Assembly: GCF_021245725.1 (NCBI RefSeq)
Contig: NZ_JAJGSX010000003.1
Location: 620,001-684,000 of the forward strand
Origin: Pseudonocardia sp. TRM90224
GTDB taxonomy: Bacteria > Actinomycetota > Actinomycetes > Mycobacteriales > Pseudonocardiaceae
DNA length: 64,000 bases
Direction of reading: 5' to 3'
The notes below the pieces were generated by a model that worked only from the letters and a program-made list of their open reading frames with translations, searched no databases and was not told the DNA's origin. Position numbers and translations under genes: made by a program. Shown one piece after another: positions 39,459 to 48,034 of this stretch; the first letter of the stretch is position 1, and each line of letters begins with the position of its first letter.

Positions 39459-42140
39459 CTACAGGGTCGGCTGCGAATCCGCCAGTACAAATCGGACAAG
39501 CTCGGCACGAGAGGTGATCTGGAGCTTCTGGAAGACCTTCCGGAGGTGGTAGTCGATCGTGCGGACGCTCAGGAACAGCTGCGCGGCGATGTCCCGGTTG
39601 GTGGCGCCTTCGCTGACGGCGGTGGCGATCCGCAGCTCCTGGGGGGTGAGCGCGCCCAGAGCGGCGCTCTGCTGGCCCCCGCTGCTCCCGCTCTCACCGG
39701 TCGCGCGCAGCTCGTCGGCGGCGCGCGCCGTCCACGCCTTCGCGTCGAGCCTGTCGAACGTCGCCAGTGCCGAGCGCAGCACCGTGCGCGCGTCGGACCG
39801 GCGCCGTTCCCTGCGCAGGAACTGGCCGTACAGCAGCTCCGTTCGCGCTCTTTCCAGCGGGTGATCGGCCTTTTCGTGCAGGTCGAGCGCGTTGCGGTAT
39901 TCGGCGTAAGTGGCGTCACCCTCCGTCATGAGCGCCCGGGACCGGGCCGCGAGCGCACCGAGCTCCGGCGACCCGCTGGCGCGGGCCCAGCGGTCGAACT
40001 GCTCGAGCGGATCGGCCGCCTCGTCGGGACGCTGCGCCCGCACCGCCGCTTCCACCAGCTCCGGGACGTTCATCAGGACGATCCCCGGGTGCGCGTCGCC
40101 CGCGCGTTCCGGTGGCCGGAGGTGCTGCAGCGCCTCCTCGTGCCGACCGGCCGCGAGCTCGACGATGCCCAGCGCGCGCCGCGCGAGTGCAGCCGCAGCT
40201 GCCAGGTCCCGTTCCTGCGCCTCGGCCAGCACGGCCGACGCCAGCCGGACGGCTTCCTCGGCTTCACCCCGGACCGCCGCCATGACCGCGAGCGAGCCGC
40301 GGAACCAGCAGTCGAGGTTGGGCTGCCCCGACTCCATCGCGAACCGCTGCCCCTCCTCGGCGTGCGCCGCCGCGGTGTCGAGCCGGTCGCGGAGCTGCTC
40401 GTCGCTCACCACGAACATGAGCACCCAGGCCAGGGTGCCGGCGGCCCCGGTCGCGCGGGCGTGCCGCATCGCCTCGCGCCGCAACCAGCGGCCCTGCTCG
40501 CGGCGTCCGAGCCCGTAGAGCAGGCCGCCCGCCCAGCAGAGCGCCTCGGGGTCGGTCGAACGCTCGACGGCCTCGATGGCGGCGGGCGGCACCTCGACCG
40601 GCGCGCCGGAACGGACCTGCGCGACCGCCGTGACGAGCCGGAACAGGTGATCGTCTGCGCCCAGCCGCTGGCGGCCGACGGCGTCGACGACCTCGGCCCA
40701 CGCGCTGCCCGTGTTGGCGTGGAAGCTCGCCTCGCCGAGCAGCATGAGCAGCTCGGTCGCGGCGTCGCGGTCGGACTCCAAGGCGCCGGCCAGCACCGGC
40801 CGCAGCAGCGTGACGGCATCGGACGGCCGGCCGGCCCGCAGCTCCATCAGCGCGCGCAGGCCGGCGGCCCGGTAACGGGTCGGGCCGTCCTCCTCGATCC
40901 GCGCGCGGGAGAGCAGCTCCTGTGCCCGGACCGCGTCGCCACCGCGCCACCACGCCACCGCGGCCTCGACGAGCCGCGCCTGCCTGCGTCGGTCGTCGGA
41001 GCTCAGCTCTGCCGCGCGGGTGAGCGCAGCCGCCGCCGCGGCCGGCCCGGCCCGGCCCATCGCGCGGGTCGCCGACCGCTCCAGCTCGGCGGCGACGTCC
41101 TCGTCGGGGCCGTCCGCGGCCTGCCCGAGGTGCCACGCCCGCCGCTCCGGCTCCTGGTGCGCGGCCGCCAGCGCCTTGTGCGCCGCACGCCGGCGCGCGG
41201 GGTCGGCGCCGTGGTAGACCGCCGAGCGGATGAGCGGGTGGCGGAACGCGACCCGCCCGCCGTCGACCTCGACCAGCTCGTCGAGCCCGTCGAGCGGATG
41301 CCCCTGCTGATCGGCGGCAGCCTGCACGACGTCGAGCCGCCCGGTCCCGTCCGCCGCGATGAGCAGGAGCAGGTCGTTGGCCGGCGGGTCGAGCCGCAGC
41401 ACGCGCTCGCGGAACGCCGACCCCAGGCTCTCGGTGAGCGGCAACGGCTCGCCGACGCGCCACCCGCCGATCGGGAGCTCGCGGATGGCCAGCGGGTTGC
41501 CCGCCGCCGCCGCGATCACCTCGTCCTGCTGCGGTACGGAGAGCTGGTCGCCCGTCCGCTCCAGCAGCAGCTCGCGGGCGCTGAGCCGGTCGAGCCCGCC
41601 GAGCCGGATGTCGACGGCGCCCGCGGTGGCGAGCGGCAGCGTGGCGTCGGGCCGGGCCGCGAGCACCACCGCGATCGGTTCCAGCGCGATCCTGCGGACC
41701 ACGAACATGAGCACGTCGAGCGACGGCCGGTCGAGCCACTGCGCGTCGTCGACGAGGCAGGCGACCGGCTGCTCGGCCGCGAGGTCGGTGAGCAGCGTGA
41801 GCGTCGCCAGCGCGACCATGAACCGGTCGGGCGGCGGCCCTTCCGCGGCGCCGAAGACGATCGCGAGCGCGCCGGCCTGCGGCGCCGGGAGCAAGCTCAC
41901 GCGGTCGAGCTGCGGCAGGAGGAGCTGGTGCAGCGCCGCGTACCCGAGCTCGGCCTCCGGTTCGGCCCCGAGGGTGCGCACCACGCACATCCCCTCGGCC
42001 GCGGCCGCGGCGTGCGCGAGCAGCGCGGTCTTGCCGATCCCCGGCTCCCCGGTGATCACGGCCGCCCCGCCGGCGCCGTCGCGGGCGCTCCGCAACAGCT
42101 TCTCGATCGCCGCCCGCTCCTCGACCCGTCCCCGCAGCAC
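39459..42140 (-). CDS. LAL-type LuxR regulator with AAA/STAND ATPase domain
   Basis: 893 residues. N-terminal ATPase: MLRGRVEERAAIEKLLRSAR, Walker A VITGEPGIGKTALLAHAA at about residue 30-47, and Walker B VACLVDDAQWLDRPSLDVLM. A long helical-repeat middle follows. The C-terminal LuxR helix-turn-helix is LTPQELRIATAVSEGATNRD then IAAQLFLSVRTIDYHLRKVF. This is the usual LAL (MalT-like) architecture, opposite to the gene at 27133 with its HTH first. The ligand is unknown. It is divergent from the SnoaL/SGNH/methyltransferase operon (gap 106 bases), a possible target. Confidence 0.93.
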   Translation of the reverse strand: MLRGRVEERAAIEKLLRSARDGAGGAAVITGEPGIGKTALLAHAAAAAEGMCVVRTLGAEPEAELGYAALHQLLLPQLDRVSLLPAPQAGALAIVFGAAEGPPPDRFMVALATLTLLTDLAAEQPVACLVDDAQWLDRPSLDVLMFVVRRIALEPIAVVLAARPDATLPLATAGAVDIRLGGLDRLSARELLLERTGDQLSVPQQDEVIAAAAGNPLAIRELPIGGWRVGEPLPLTESLGSAFRERVLRLDPPANDLLLLIAADGTGRLDVVQAAADQQGHPLDGLDELVEVDGGRVAFRHPLIRSAVYHGADPARRRAAHKALAAAHQEPERRAWHLGQAADGPDEDVAAELERSATRAMGRAGPAAAAAALTRAAELSSDDRRRQARLVEAAVAWWRGGDAVRAQELLSRARIEEDGPTRYRAAGLRALMELRAGRPSDAVTLLRPVLAGALESDRDAATELLMLLGEASFHANTGSAWAEVVDAVGRQRLGADDHLFRLVTAVAQVRSGAPVEVPPAAIEAVERSTDPEALCWAGGLLYGLGRREQGRWLRREAMRHARATGAAGTLAWVLMFVVSDEQLRDRLDTAAAHAEEGQRFAMESGQPNLDCWFRGSLAVMAAVRGEAEEAVRLASAVLAEAQERDLAAAAALARRALGIVELAAGRHEEALQHLRPPERAGDAHPGIVLMNVPELVEAAVRAQRPDEAADPLEQFDRWARASGSPELGALAARSRALMTEGDATYAEYRNALDLHEKADHPLERARTELLYGQFLRRERRRSDARTVLRSALATFDRLDAKAWTARAADELRATGESGSSGGQQSAALGALTPQELRIATAVSEGATNRDIAAQLFLSVRTIDYHLRKVFQKLQITSRAELVRFVLADSQPTL

Positions 42141-42246
42141 GCAGCTGAACCTACCGGCGCAGGCGACCGGACTGGCGATTTCGCGGATTCGCCGGCGACC
42201 GCCGGCTCATAGCGTTCTCACCAGCAACGATCCTGAGGAGGACAAC

Positions 42247-42657
42247 ATGAGCGGGACCGAGCAGGAGATCACCGAACTGCTGGAGGCGTGGGCGGCGGCG
42301 GAGGTCGCCGGCGATCCGGTGGCGATGGGCGAGCTGGTGACCGACCGGTTCACCGCCGTCGGGCCGCTCGGGTTCACCCTGAGCAAGAGCGACTGGGTCG
42401 AGCGGCACGCCACCGGCGCGCTGAAGTACGAGACCTTCGGCGTCGACGAGACGACGACGCGGTTCAGCGGCGACACGGCGGTGGTGATCGGTCGCATCAA
42501 CGCGGTCGGCGCGTTCCGGGGCAACCCGGTGCCCGCGGCGGTCCGTGCGACGGCCGTCATCGACCGCACCGACGGGGCATGGCGCCTCGACGTCGTGCAC
42601 ATGAGCTTCATCGCCGGCACGCCGGGCGCGCCGCCGATCCCGGGCCGGCCGGCATGA
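42247..42657 (+). CDS. SnoaL/DUF4440-like protein
   Basis: 136 residues behind AGGAGG at 42236-42241. Small alpha+beta barrel (nuclear transport factor 2-like): EITELLEAWAAAEVAGDPVA, MGELVTDRFTAVGPLGFTLS, and a C-terminal strand set RATAVIDRTDGAWRLDVVHM. Some members are hydroxysteroid isomerase- or cyclase-like, others have no known activity. It overlaps the next gene by four bases (ATGA), so it is translated with the SGNH hydrolase. Confidence 0.88.
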   Translation: MSGTEQEITELLEAWAAAEVAGDPVAMGELVTDRFTAVGPLGFTLSKSDWVERHATGALKYETFGVDETTTRFSGDTAVVIGRINAVGAFRGNPVPAAVRATAVIDRTDGAWRLDVVHMSFIAGTPGAPPIPGRPA

Positions 42658-43475
42658 ACACCCAGCTGACCGAGAAGTGGCTGCAGCACACGCACCTCGA
42701 AAAGGTCTACGGGTACCTGCCGGGGCTGGCCGACGTGCTGCCGGCGATCTTCGGCGTCGACCGGCTCCGCTACGAGGAGATCCACTCGACGTTCGCGGCC
42801 CAGGCGCGGCGGGCGGCCGAGGAGCTGCTGGCGGAGCCGTCGTTCGGCGAGCTCGTCGACGCGCTCCCGTTCGGCGCGGGCCGGACGGTGCTCGCGGTCG
42901 GCGACAGCAACACCGACGATCTGCAGTCCTGGGCCGAGATCCTGCGGAACCTGCTGGAGCTGCGCCGTCCCGCCGACGGCATCACCGTCGTCAACGGCGG
43001 GCTCTCGGCGCACACGACGGCGATGGTGCTGCGGCGCTGGCCGGCGACGCTGACGGCCACCCGGCCGGACCACGTGATCTGCGCGCTGGGCGGCAACGAC
43101 GTCACCCGGGTCGGCTCCGGTGCGAAGAAGACGCTGGTCGGAGCGCGGGAGAGCATCGCGAACCTGCAGGTGATGCGGGAGATCGCCGGCGCCGACGTCG
43201 GCTGGACGTGGCTCACGCCGACGCCCGTCGACGAGCAGCGGGTGGACGCGTTCCCGCCGTTCCGCTTCGGGCAGTCGAGCTGGCGCAACGCCGACATAGG
43301 CGCGCTGGTCGACGGGATGCGCGAGCTGCCGGAGCCGGTCGTCGACCTCACCGCGGCGTTCGGGGTACCACCGGAGCCGGACCTGATGGCGCCCGACGGC
43401 GTGCACCTCTCGATCGCCGGGCAGGCCCGCATCGCGGCGACGGTCGTCAGGCAATTGGCTGGCCAGCCCGGCTAG
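42654..43475 (+). CDS. SGNH/GDSL-type hydrolase
   Basis: 273 residues; the start overlaps the SnoaL stop in ATGA. SGNH blocks: VLAVGDSNTDDLQSWAEIL (block I, catalytic Ser near residue 84), GITVVNGGLSAHTTAMVL, PDHVICALGGNDVTRVG (block III) and DLMAPDGVHLSIAGQARIAA (block V with Asp and His). There is no signal peptide, so it is a cytoplasmic esterase or lipase-like enzyme. The N-terminal 75 residues (YGYLPGLADVLPAIFGVDRL) precede the catalytic domain. The next gene starts one base after the stop. Confidence 0.9.
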   Translation: MNTQLTEKWLQHTHLEKVYGYLPGLADVLPAIFGVDRLRYEEIHSTFAAQARRAAEELLAEPSFGELVDALPFGAGRTVLAVGDSNTDDLQSWAEILRNLLELRRPADGITVVNGGLSAHTTAMVLRRWPATLTATRPDHVICALGGNDVTRVGSGAKKTLVGARESIANLQVMREIAGADVGWTWLTPTPVDEQRVDAFPPFRFGQSSWRNADIGALVDGMRELPEPVVDLTAAFGVPPEPDLMAPDGVHLSIAGQARIAATVVRQLAGQPG

Positions 43476-43476
43476 C

Positions 43477-44187
43477 GTGGTGATCGTGGACGATGCCGAG
43501 CGGCGCGTGCTGCGCAACGACTACGACACCGACCCCGCGCGGTGGGCCGCGAACCAGCAGGCGACCAGCAGGTTCGTCGCGCGCGACATCCACGCCGACG
43601 TCGCCGACGGGTTCGCGGCGCACACCGCGGGACCCGTGCTGGACGTCGGCGGCGGCAACGGCGTGCTCGCCAGGCTGCTCGGCGAGCGCGGGGTCGGTGC
43701 GGTCGTCGTCGACGCCGCGGGTCACGTGGCCGACGCACCGCGGCCCGGTGTGCGCGGCGACGCGTGCCACTTGCCGTTCCGCGACGGCACCTTCGCCGGC
43801 GCCGCGGCGCTGTGGATGCTGTACCACGTCGCCGAGCCGGTGGCCGCGCTCGCGGAGGTGCGCCGGGTGCTGCGGCCGGGGGCGCGGCTGGCCGTCGCGG
43901 TGCCGAGCAGGTTCAACGACCCCGAGCTGGCGTCCGTCCTGCCCGGATGGGGGCAGCCGTGGAGCTTCGACGCCGAGAACGGCGTCGAGCAGCTCGAATC
44001 GGTCTTCCCCTCGGTCGAGGTGCAGAGATGGGACGTGCCGATCGGGGAGGTGCCCGACCGCGCCGCGCTGGAGGTCGTGCTGCGCGGGCGCGGCCTGTCG
44101 GCGGCGGCCGCGGCCGATGCCGCGGGCCGGTTCGACACACCGCTGACGATCACGAAGCGCGGCATGCTCGCGTGGGCGGCGGCCTGA
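43477..44187 (+). CDS. Class I SAM-dependent methyltransferase (Methyltransf_11-like)
   Basis: Up to 236 residues from GTG 43477; GTGs at 43480 and 43486 are alternatives. Motif I is PVLDVGGGNGVLARLLGERG near residue 53-72, followed by DACHLPFRDGTFAGAAALWM and EVRRVLRPGARLAVAVPSR, typical of ubiE-like methyltransferases. It is third in the SnoaL-SGNH-methyltransferase operon, with one base between it and the hydrolase. A family-2 palindrome 22 bases after the stop may end the transcript. Confidence 0.9.
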   Translation: MVIVDDAERRVLRNDYDTDPARWAANQQATSRFVARDIHADVADGFAAHTAGPVLDVGGGNGVLARLLGERGVGAVVVDAAGHVADAPRPGVRGDACHLPFRDGTFAGAAALWMLYHVAEPVAALAEVRRVLRPGARLAVAVPSRFNDPELASVLPGWGQPWSFDAENGVEQLESVFPSVEVQRWDVPIGEVPDRAALEVVLRGRGLSAAAAADAAGRFDTPLTITKRGMLAWAAA

Positions 44188-44208
44188 CCCGGAAGTGGCT
44201 CTTGGGGA

Positions 44209-44279
44209 GGGCAGGAAAGCCACTTTCCTGCCCTGTGAGGGCCGGAAAGTGGCTTTGCTGCCCTTGCGTGCGGAACGCA
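44209..44279 (+). repeat. Family-2 palindrome, copy C
   Basis: Almost identical to copy A: GGGCAGGAAAG-CCA-CTTTCCTGCCC, then GGGCCGGAAAGTGGCTTT and the tail GCGTGCGGAACGCA. It lies between the methyltransferase stop and the convergent peroxiredoxin stop. Confidence 0.9.
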
Positions 44280-44305
44280 CGGATCCCAGCAGCGAGGGTC
44301 CCCGC

Positions 44306-44950
44306 CTACAGCGCGGCGATGATGTCGGCGGGCTCGGTGCGGGTGGCGTAGTTGGGGCGCACGTCGATCCAGCCGATCGTCCCGTCGGCCTCGACGATCA
44401 CGACGGTCGGCATCGGCAGGTTCTGCGTCCCGTCGGCGTTGGCGCCCGCCACGTCCAGCCCGAGCGTCGCCTGCGCCGCCCTCGCGTCGTCGCTGTGCGA
44501 GGTGAGGATGCCGAGCTGCCCGGCGATCGTGTTGCCGGGGTCGGACAGCACGGTGAAGGTCAGTTCGTTCGTCTCCTGCATCGAGAGCGAGCCGTCGGGC
44601 TTCTGCGGGCTGAGCGCGATCAACGTGACGCCCCGCTCCTGCAGCTGTGGAAGCAGGACCTGCTGGTAGGTGCGCAGCGCAAGGTTGCAGTAGGGGCACC
44701 AGGCGCCGCGGTAGAAGACGACGACGGCCCGCTCCCCGCCGCGCGCGGCGGTGAGGGAGGTCGGGTTGCCGTGCGCGTCGAGCAGCTCCGCGTCGGGCAT
44801 CGGCGTGCCGGCGCGGGAGACGCCGTCCGGGGTGCCCGCTGCGTCGAAGGCGACCTGCTCCGCCCGGAACGCGGCCAGCGCCGCGCCGGGTACATGTGCT
44901 GCGGCGTGCTGCTCGATCGCGCCGACCTGCTCGGCATACGACTTGGACAC
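44306..44950 (-). CDS. Peroxiredoxin-like AhpC/TSA-family protein
   Basis: 214 residues, beginning MSKSYAEQVGAIEQHAAAHV. Thioredoxin-fold redox protein: after a helical N-terminus of about 65 residues comes VVVFYRGAWCPYCNLALRTY with the C-P-Y-C site, then LIALSPQKPDGSLSMQETN and FTVLSDPGNTIAGQLGI, the PRX-like2 pattern. It probably reduces peroxides or handles thiol stress. Divergent from a TetR gene with repeated CCAGAAT elements between, so it is probably repressed by that TetR. Confidence 0.9.
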   Translation of the reverse strand: MSKSYAEQVGAIEQHAAAHVPGAALAAFRAEQVAFDAAGTPDGVSRAGTPMPDAELLDAHGNPTSLTAARGGERAVVVFYRGAWCPYCNLALRTYQQVLLPQLQERGVTLIALSPQKPDGSLSMQETNELTFTVLSDPGNTIAGQLGILTSHSDDARAAQATLGLDVAGANADGTQNLPMPTVVIVEADGTIGWIDVRPNYATRTEPADIIAAL

Positions 44951-44983
44951 GGAACCTCCGGAAGATCGATTGGTCTGTGCGAT

Positions 44984-45027
44984 CCAGAATTGGGTGCGAA
45001 AAATGGAATGTCAAATCCAGAATCTGG
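44984..45027. promoter_or_regulatory. Repeated CCAGAAT elements in the peroxiredoxin/TetR gap
   Basis: ATCCAGAATTGG begins at 44982 and ATCCAGAATCTGG at 45015, 33 bases apart, about three helical turns on the same face. The second contains the dyad CCAG-AAT-CTGG (45017-45027). They lie before the GTG 45041 start of the TetR gene, supporting that start over ATG 45008. Confidence 0.55.
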
Positions 45028-45040
45028 TAGCTTCGGCGCC

Positions 45041-45703
45041 GTGCAACCGAGTCGTCGCAAGCTGACCCCGAAGGGTGAGAGCACCCGCGCCCGCATCGCC
45101 ACCGCTGCGGCCGAGCTGATGCTCGAACGTGGGGTCGCCGGCACCACGCTCGAGGACGTGCGGATCGTCGCGGGCGTCAGCAGCTCGCAGATCTACCACT
45201 ACTTCGACGACAAGCAGGCGCTGGTCAGGGCGGTCGTGGAGGTCACGACGGAGGCCGTCGTCGGCCGGCACGAGGTCTTCCTCGGCGCCCTGACCGACCT
45301 CGACGGGCTGTGGCGGTGGCGCGACTTCATCATCGAGCACCAGCGCACCGTCGAGTGCGTCGGCGGCTGCCCGATCGGGACGCTCGGCAGCGAGCTCGCC
45401 GAGATCGATGCGCCGTCACGCGTCCAGATCGCGGTGGGTTTCCGCAGGTGGGAGGCCAGCATCCGGGGCTGCCTCCGGACCATGCACGAGCGCGGCGAGC
45501 TCGCGGCCGATGCCGACCCCGATGAGCTGGCGCTCGCGCTGCTCGCGGCGTTGCAGGGCGGGCTGCTGCTGACGCAGCTCCAACGCGACCTGACCCCGCT
45601 GCGGATCGCGCTCGACACGATGATCGGCCAGATCGCCGCTAGAACTACGGCAGTTCGCCGACCCACACCGACGCCGGATCGAGGTACGGCCGGAGCAGGC
45701 TGA
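45041..45703 (+). CDS. TetR-family regulator
   Basis: 220 residues from GTG 45041; in-frame ATG 45008 would place the operator element in the gene. TetR DNA-binding domain: RARIATAAAELMLERGVAGT then TLEDVRIVAGVSSSQIYHYF and DDKQALVRAVVEVT. The ligand domain has two cysteines close together (ECVGGCPIGTLGSEL), which could sense oxidants given the peroxiredoxin partner; that is inference. Its 3' end overlaps the convergent DUF3800-like gene by 59 bases. Confidence 0.92.
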   Translation: MQPSRRKLTPKGESTRARIATAAAELMLERGVAGTTLEDVRIVAGVSSSQIYHYFDDKQALVRAVVEVTTEAVVGRHEVFLGALTDLDGLWRWRDFIIEHQRTVECVGGCPIGTLGSELAEIDAPSRVQIAVGFRRWEASIRGCLRTMHERGELAADADPDELALALLAALQGGLLLTQLQRDLTPLRIALDTMIGQIAARTTAVRRPTPTPDRGTAGAG

Positions 45704-46484
45704 GCAGCGCGGCGTCACCACGCCCGCCCAACGCCTCCGAAGCGATCTTCCTGGCCACCCCGGCGAGGAAGTCGGCCACCTGGATGCGCAGGTCGGAACG
45801 GGAATCGGCGATCCGGAAGCCCGCCACCGCCGGGTGCCGCCCGATCAGCGCGAGCCGGTCCGGACCGAGCGTCGACTGGGTGTGGTGCACGAGCACGACG
45901 GGGCTGCGCCCGGCGGCGCCCCAGCGGTCGGCGGCGGCCAGGATCGCGGGCACCAGCGGGTCGATCGTGACCCGTGGCCGGTCGGGGGCGTCGCGCAGCC
46001 GCTCGACGAGATCGCTGGGCGCCGGCAGGTCGTCGAGCGCCCGGCGGAAGGCGGCGACGCGGTGCGCACCACCCCGCCCGTTCGAGCGGAGCAGGTCGTT
46101 CGCGGCGGCGAGGAACGCGGGCTCGCCGCGCACCGCCCGGTACAGCGGCTCGGCCGGCGCGGGGTCGCCGAGCCGGCCGAGCCGCTGCTCCACGAGCCGC
46201 AGCACGAGCAGGAACGTCTTGTCGATCAGGTGGACGTGCGCGTTGCCGAGCACCGGCCCGTCCGGTCCGAGGAACCACTCCAGCGCGCCCCGGTTCTTCT
46301 CGCGCAGGAGGTGGTTCGCCTTGTACTCGACCGCCGGCGAGCGGATCCGCCGGCGCAGTTCCGCGAGGCAGTCCGTCGCGGCAGCGGCGCTCAGCCCGAC
46401 ACCGGCGTGCGCGAAGACGTCCGTGACCCCGCCGACGAGCTTCTCGCCCTCGTAGCCGGACTCGTCACACGCGACCTCCCGCAC
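45645..46484 (-). CDS. DUF3800-like protein (possible RNase H-fold nuclease)
   Basis: About 279 residues from GTG 46484; a TTG at 46496 abuts the palindrome. It starts VREVACDESGYEGEKLVGGV, the D-E-S-G signature of DUF3800, with FLLVLRLVEQRLGRL in the middle and a C-terminal GFRIADSRSDLRIQVADFLA, where D-S...QVADF-A is typical. DUF3800 proteins have an RNase H-like fold and often sit in mobile or defence contexts, but no partner is evident here. The 3' end overlaps the TetR gene by 59 bases. Confidence 0.7.
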   Translation of the reverse strand: MREVACDESGYEGEKLVGGVTDVFAHAGVGLSAAAATDCLAELRRRIRSPAVEYKANHLLREKNRGALEWFLGPDGPVLGNAHVHLIDKTFLLVLRLVEQRLGRLGDPAPAEPLYRAVRGEPAFLAAANDLLRSNGRGGAHRVAAFRRALDDLPAPSDLVERLRDAPDRPRVTIDPLVPAILAAADRWGAAGRSPVVLVHHTQSTLGPDRLALIGRHPAVAGFRIADSRSDLRIQVADFLAGVARKIASEALGGRGDAALLSLLRPYLDPASVWVGELP

Positions 46485-46498
46485 GGCCCCACCCAACC

Positions 46499-46568
46499 AA
46501 CTTCCCCACCGTTTTGCCTATTTGCACGACCTCAGAGGTGTGCAGGTTGGCAAAACGGTGGGGAACTT
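46499..46568. repeat. Family-1 intergenic palindrome, copy 3
   Basis: Arms 46499-46518 and 46549-46568 pair at 19 of 20 positions. The central stem TTGCAC-ga-CCTC / GAGG-t-GTGCAG differs in sequence from copies 1 and 2. Its last base is part of the amidase stop codon (46568-46570), and it sits in front of the DUF3800-like gene. Confidence 0.92.
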
Positions 46569-48001
46569 CAGAGTGCGGCCACCGGCAGCCGCCCGATCCG
46601 GCGCTCCAACGCGTCGGCGACGTCGAGCAGGCGGTGCTCGCCGTGCCAGCTGCCGATCACTTGCGCCGCGACGGGCAGCCCGGCCGCCGTGCGCGCGACG
46701 GGCGCCGAGAGCGCCGGCACGTGCAGCGTCGTGGCCAGCGAGATCCAGCTGAGCAGGTGCAGGTAGGGCACCTGGGCGCCGTCGAGGTCGATGGTCCGCG
46801 TCGTGAGCAGGCCCTCGTGCTGGTGCGGGATGGCCGGTACGGGAGTGACCGGCGCCAGGATCGCGTCCCAGCTGCCGAACCACGCCGCCAGCGCGTCCTT
46901 CATCGTCTGCCGGACGTGGTTCGTCGCGAGCACGTCGCGGTGGCTCGCCGTCGAGTGCACGGTGCTCGCCGCCGGGCTGTGCCACGGCGCCCCGGCCGCG
47001 AGCTCCGCGAGTGCCTCCGGGCGCGCGGCCAGCAGCCGGTCGTAGACCTTGTCCGGGTACCCGGCGCTCAGGATCGGGTAGAGCAGCGCCAGGTAGGTGT
47101 TGAGCAGCTGCGCCGTCGAGATCGGCAGCGCGACCGTCTCGACCTTCGCCCCCTCCGCCCGCAGGGCGTCGGCCGCGGCCTCGACGCCGGCCCGGACGTC
47201 GGCGGAGACCAGCAGCTCCGGGTCGTCGAGCCACACGCCGATGCGCATCCCGTCGACGCCACCGGGCGCCGGGCGCTCGCCGCCGCTCAGTACCTCTTGC
47301 AGCAGCCGGAGATCCGCTGCGGTGGACGCCATCGGCCCGACGACGCCGAGGTCGCCGGGGGCGTACATCCCGGGCGGCGGTGGCACCTGGCCGCGCGACG
47401 AGATGGTGCCCCACGTCGTCTTGAGCGCGTAGACGCCGCTGAACCCTGCCGGCGTGCGCAGCGAGCCGCCGATGTCGGAGCCGATCTCCAGCGACGTGAT
47501 CCCAGCCGCCAGCGCCGCCGCCGCGCCGCCGGACGAGCCGCCGGGCGTCCGGGTCAGGTCGAACGGGTTGTTGGTGGTGCCGTAGACCTCGTTGTAGCTC
47601 TGCACGTCGCCGAGCAGCAGCGGCACGTTCGACTTGCCCCACGGCAGCGCGCCCGCCGCCCGCGCGGTCGCGACGACCTCGGCGTCGGCGCAGCTGCGAG
47701 GACGGTCGGCGTACGCCGGGTGGCCAGACACCGCGGGCATCCCCTCGACGTCGAACCCGTCCTTGATGGTCATCGGCAGCCCGGCGAGCCGGCCGAGCGA
47801 CTCGCCGCGCGCCCGCGCGTCGTCGATCTTCTGCGCGTCCGCGCGGGCCCGCTCGACGTCGGTGGCGACGATCGCGTTGATCGAGCCGTGCACGGCCGCG
47901 TTGCGCTCGACCGCAGCGTCGAGCAGCTCGCGGGCCGAGACCCGCCTGGCGTCGAGATCGTCGAGGAGCTCGTGCGCGGGACGGTGGGTCAGCTCGGTCA
48001 T
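46568..48001 (-). CDS. Amidase-signature family hydrolase
   Basis: 477 residues, normal for the family. The Ser-cisSer-Lys triad is visible: LAGLPMTIKDGFDVEGMPAV (lysine near residue 77), TRTPGGSSGGAAAALAAGIT (cis-Ser near 155) and SLEIGSDIGGSLRTPAGFSG (nucleophile Ser near 178). Such enzymes hydrolyse aryl, aliphatic or cyclic amides; the substrate is not predictable. It lies 33 bases downstream of the frameshifted enoyl-CoA hydratase gene on the same strand. Confidence 0.93.
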   Translation of the reverse strand: MTELTHRPAHELLDDLDARRVSARELLDAAVERNAAVHGSINAIVATDVERARADAQKIDDARARGESLGRLAGLPMTIKDGFDVEGMPAVSGHPAYADRPRSCADAEVVATARAAGALPWGKSNVPLLLGDVQSYNEVYGTTNNPFDLTRTPGGSSGGAAAALAAGITSLEIGSDIGGSLRTPAGFSGVYALKTTWGTISSRGQVPPPPGMYAPGDLGVVGPMASTAADLRLLQEVLSGGERPAPGGVDGMRIGVWLDDPELLVSADVRAGVEAAADALRAEGAKVETVALPISTAQLLNTYLALLYPILSAGYPDKVYDRLLAARPEALAELAAGAPWHSPAASTVHSTASHRDVLATNHVRQTMKDALAAWFGSWDAILAPVTPVPAIPHQHEGLLTTRTIDLDGAQVPYLHLLSWISLATTLHVPALSAPVARTAAGLPVAAQVIGSWHGEHRLLDVADALERRIGRLPVAAL

Positions 48002-48034
48002 GCTCCGAGCCTCTCCCGGGGCGTTGATCGTTGT

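Noticed and set aside
39429-42212. A plus-strand frame of over 900 codons.
   Set aside because: It is the shadow of the LAL-type LuxR gene, which has clear Walker and HTH motifs on the other strand.
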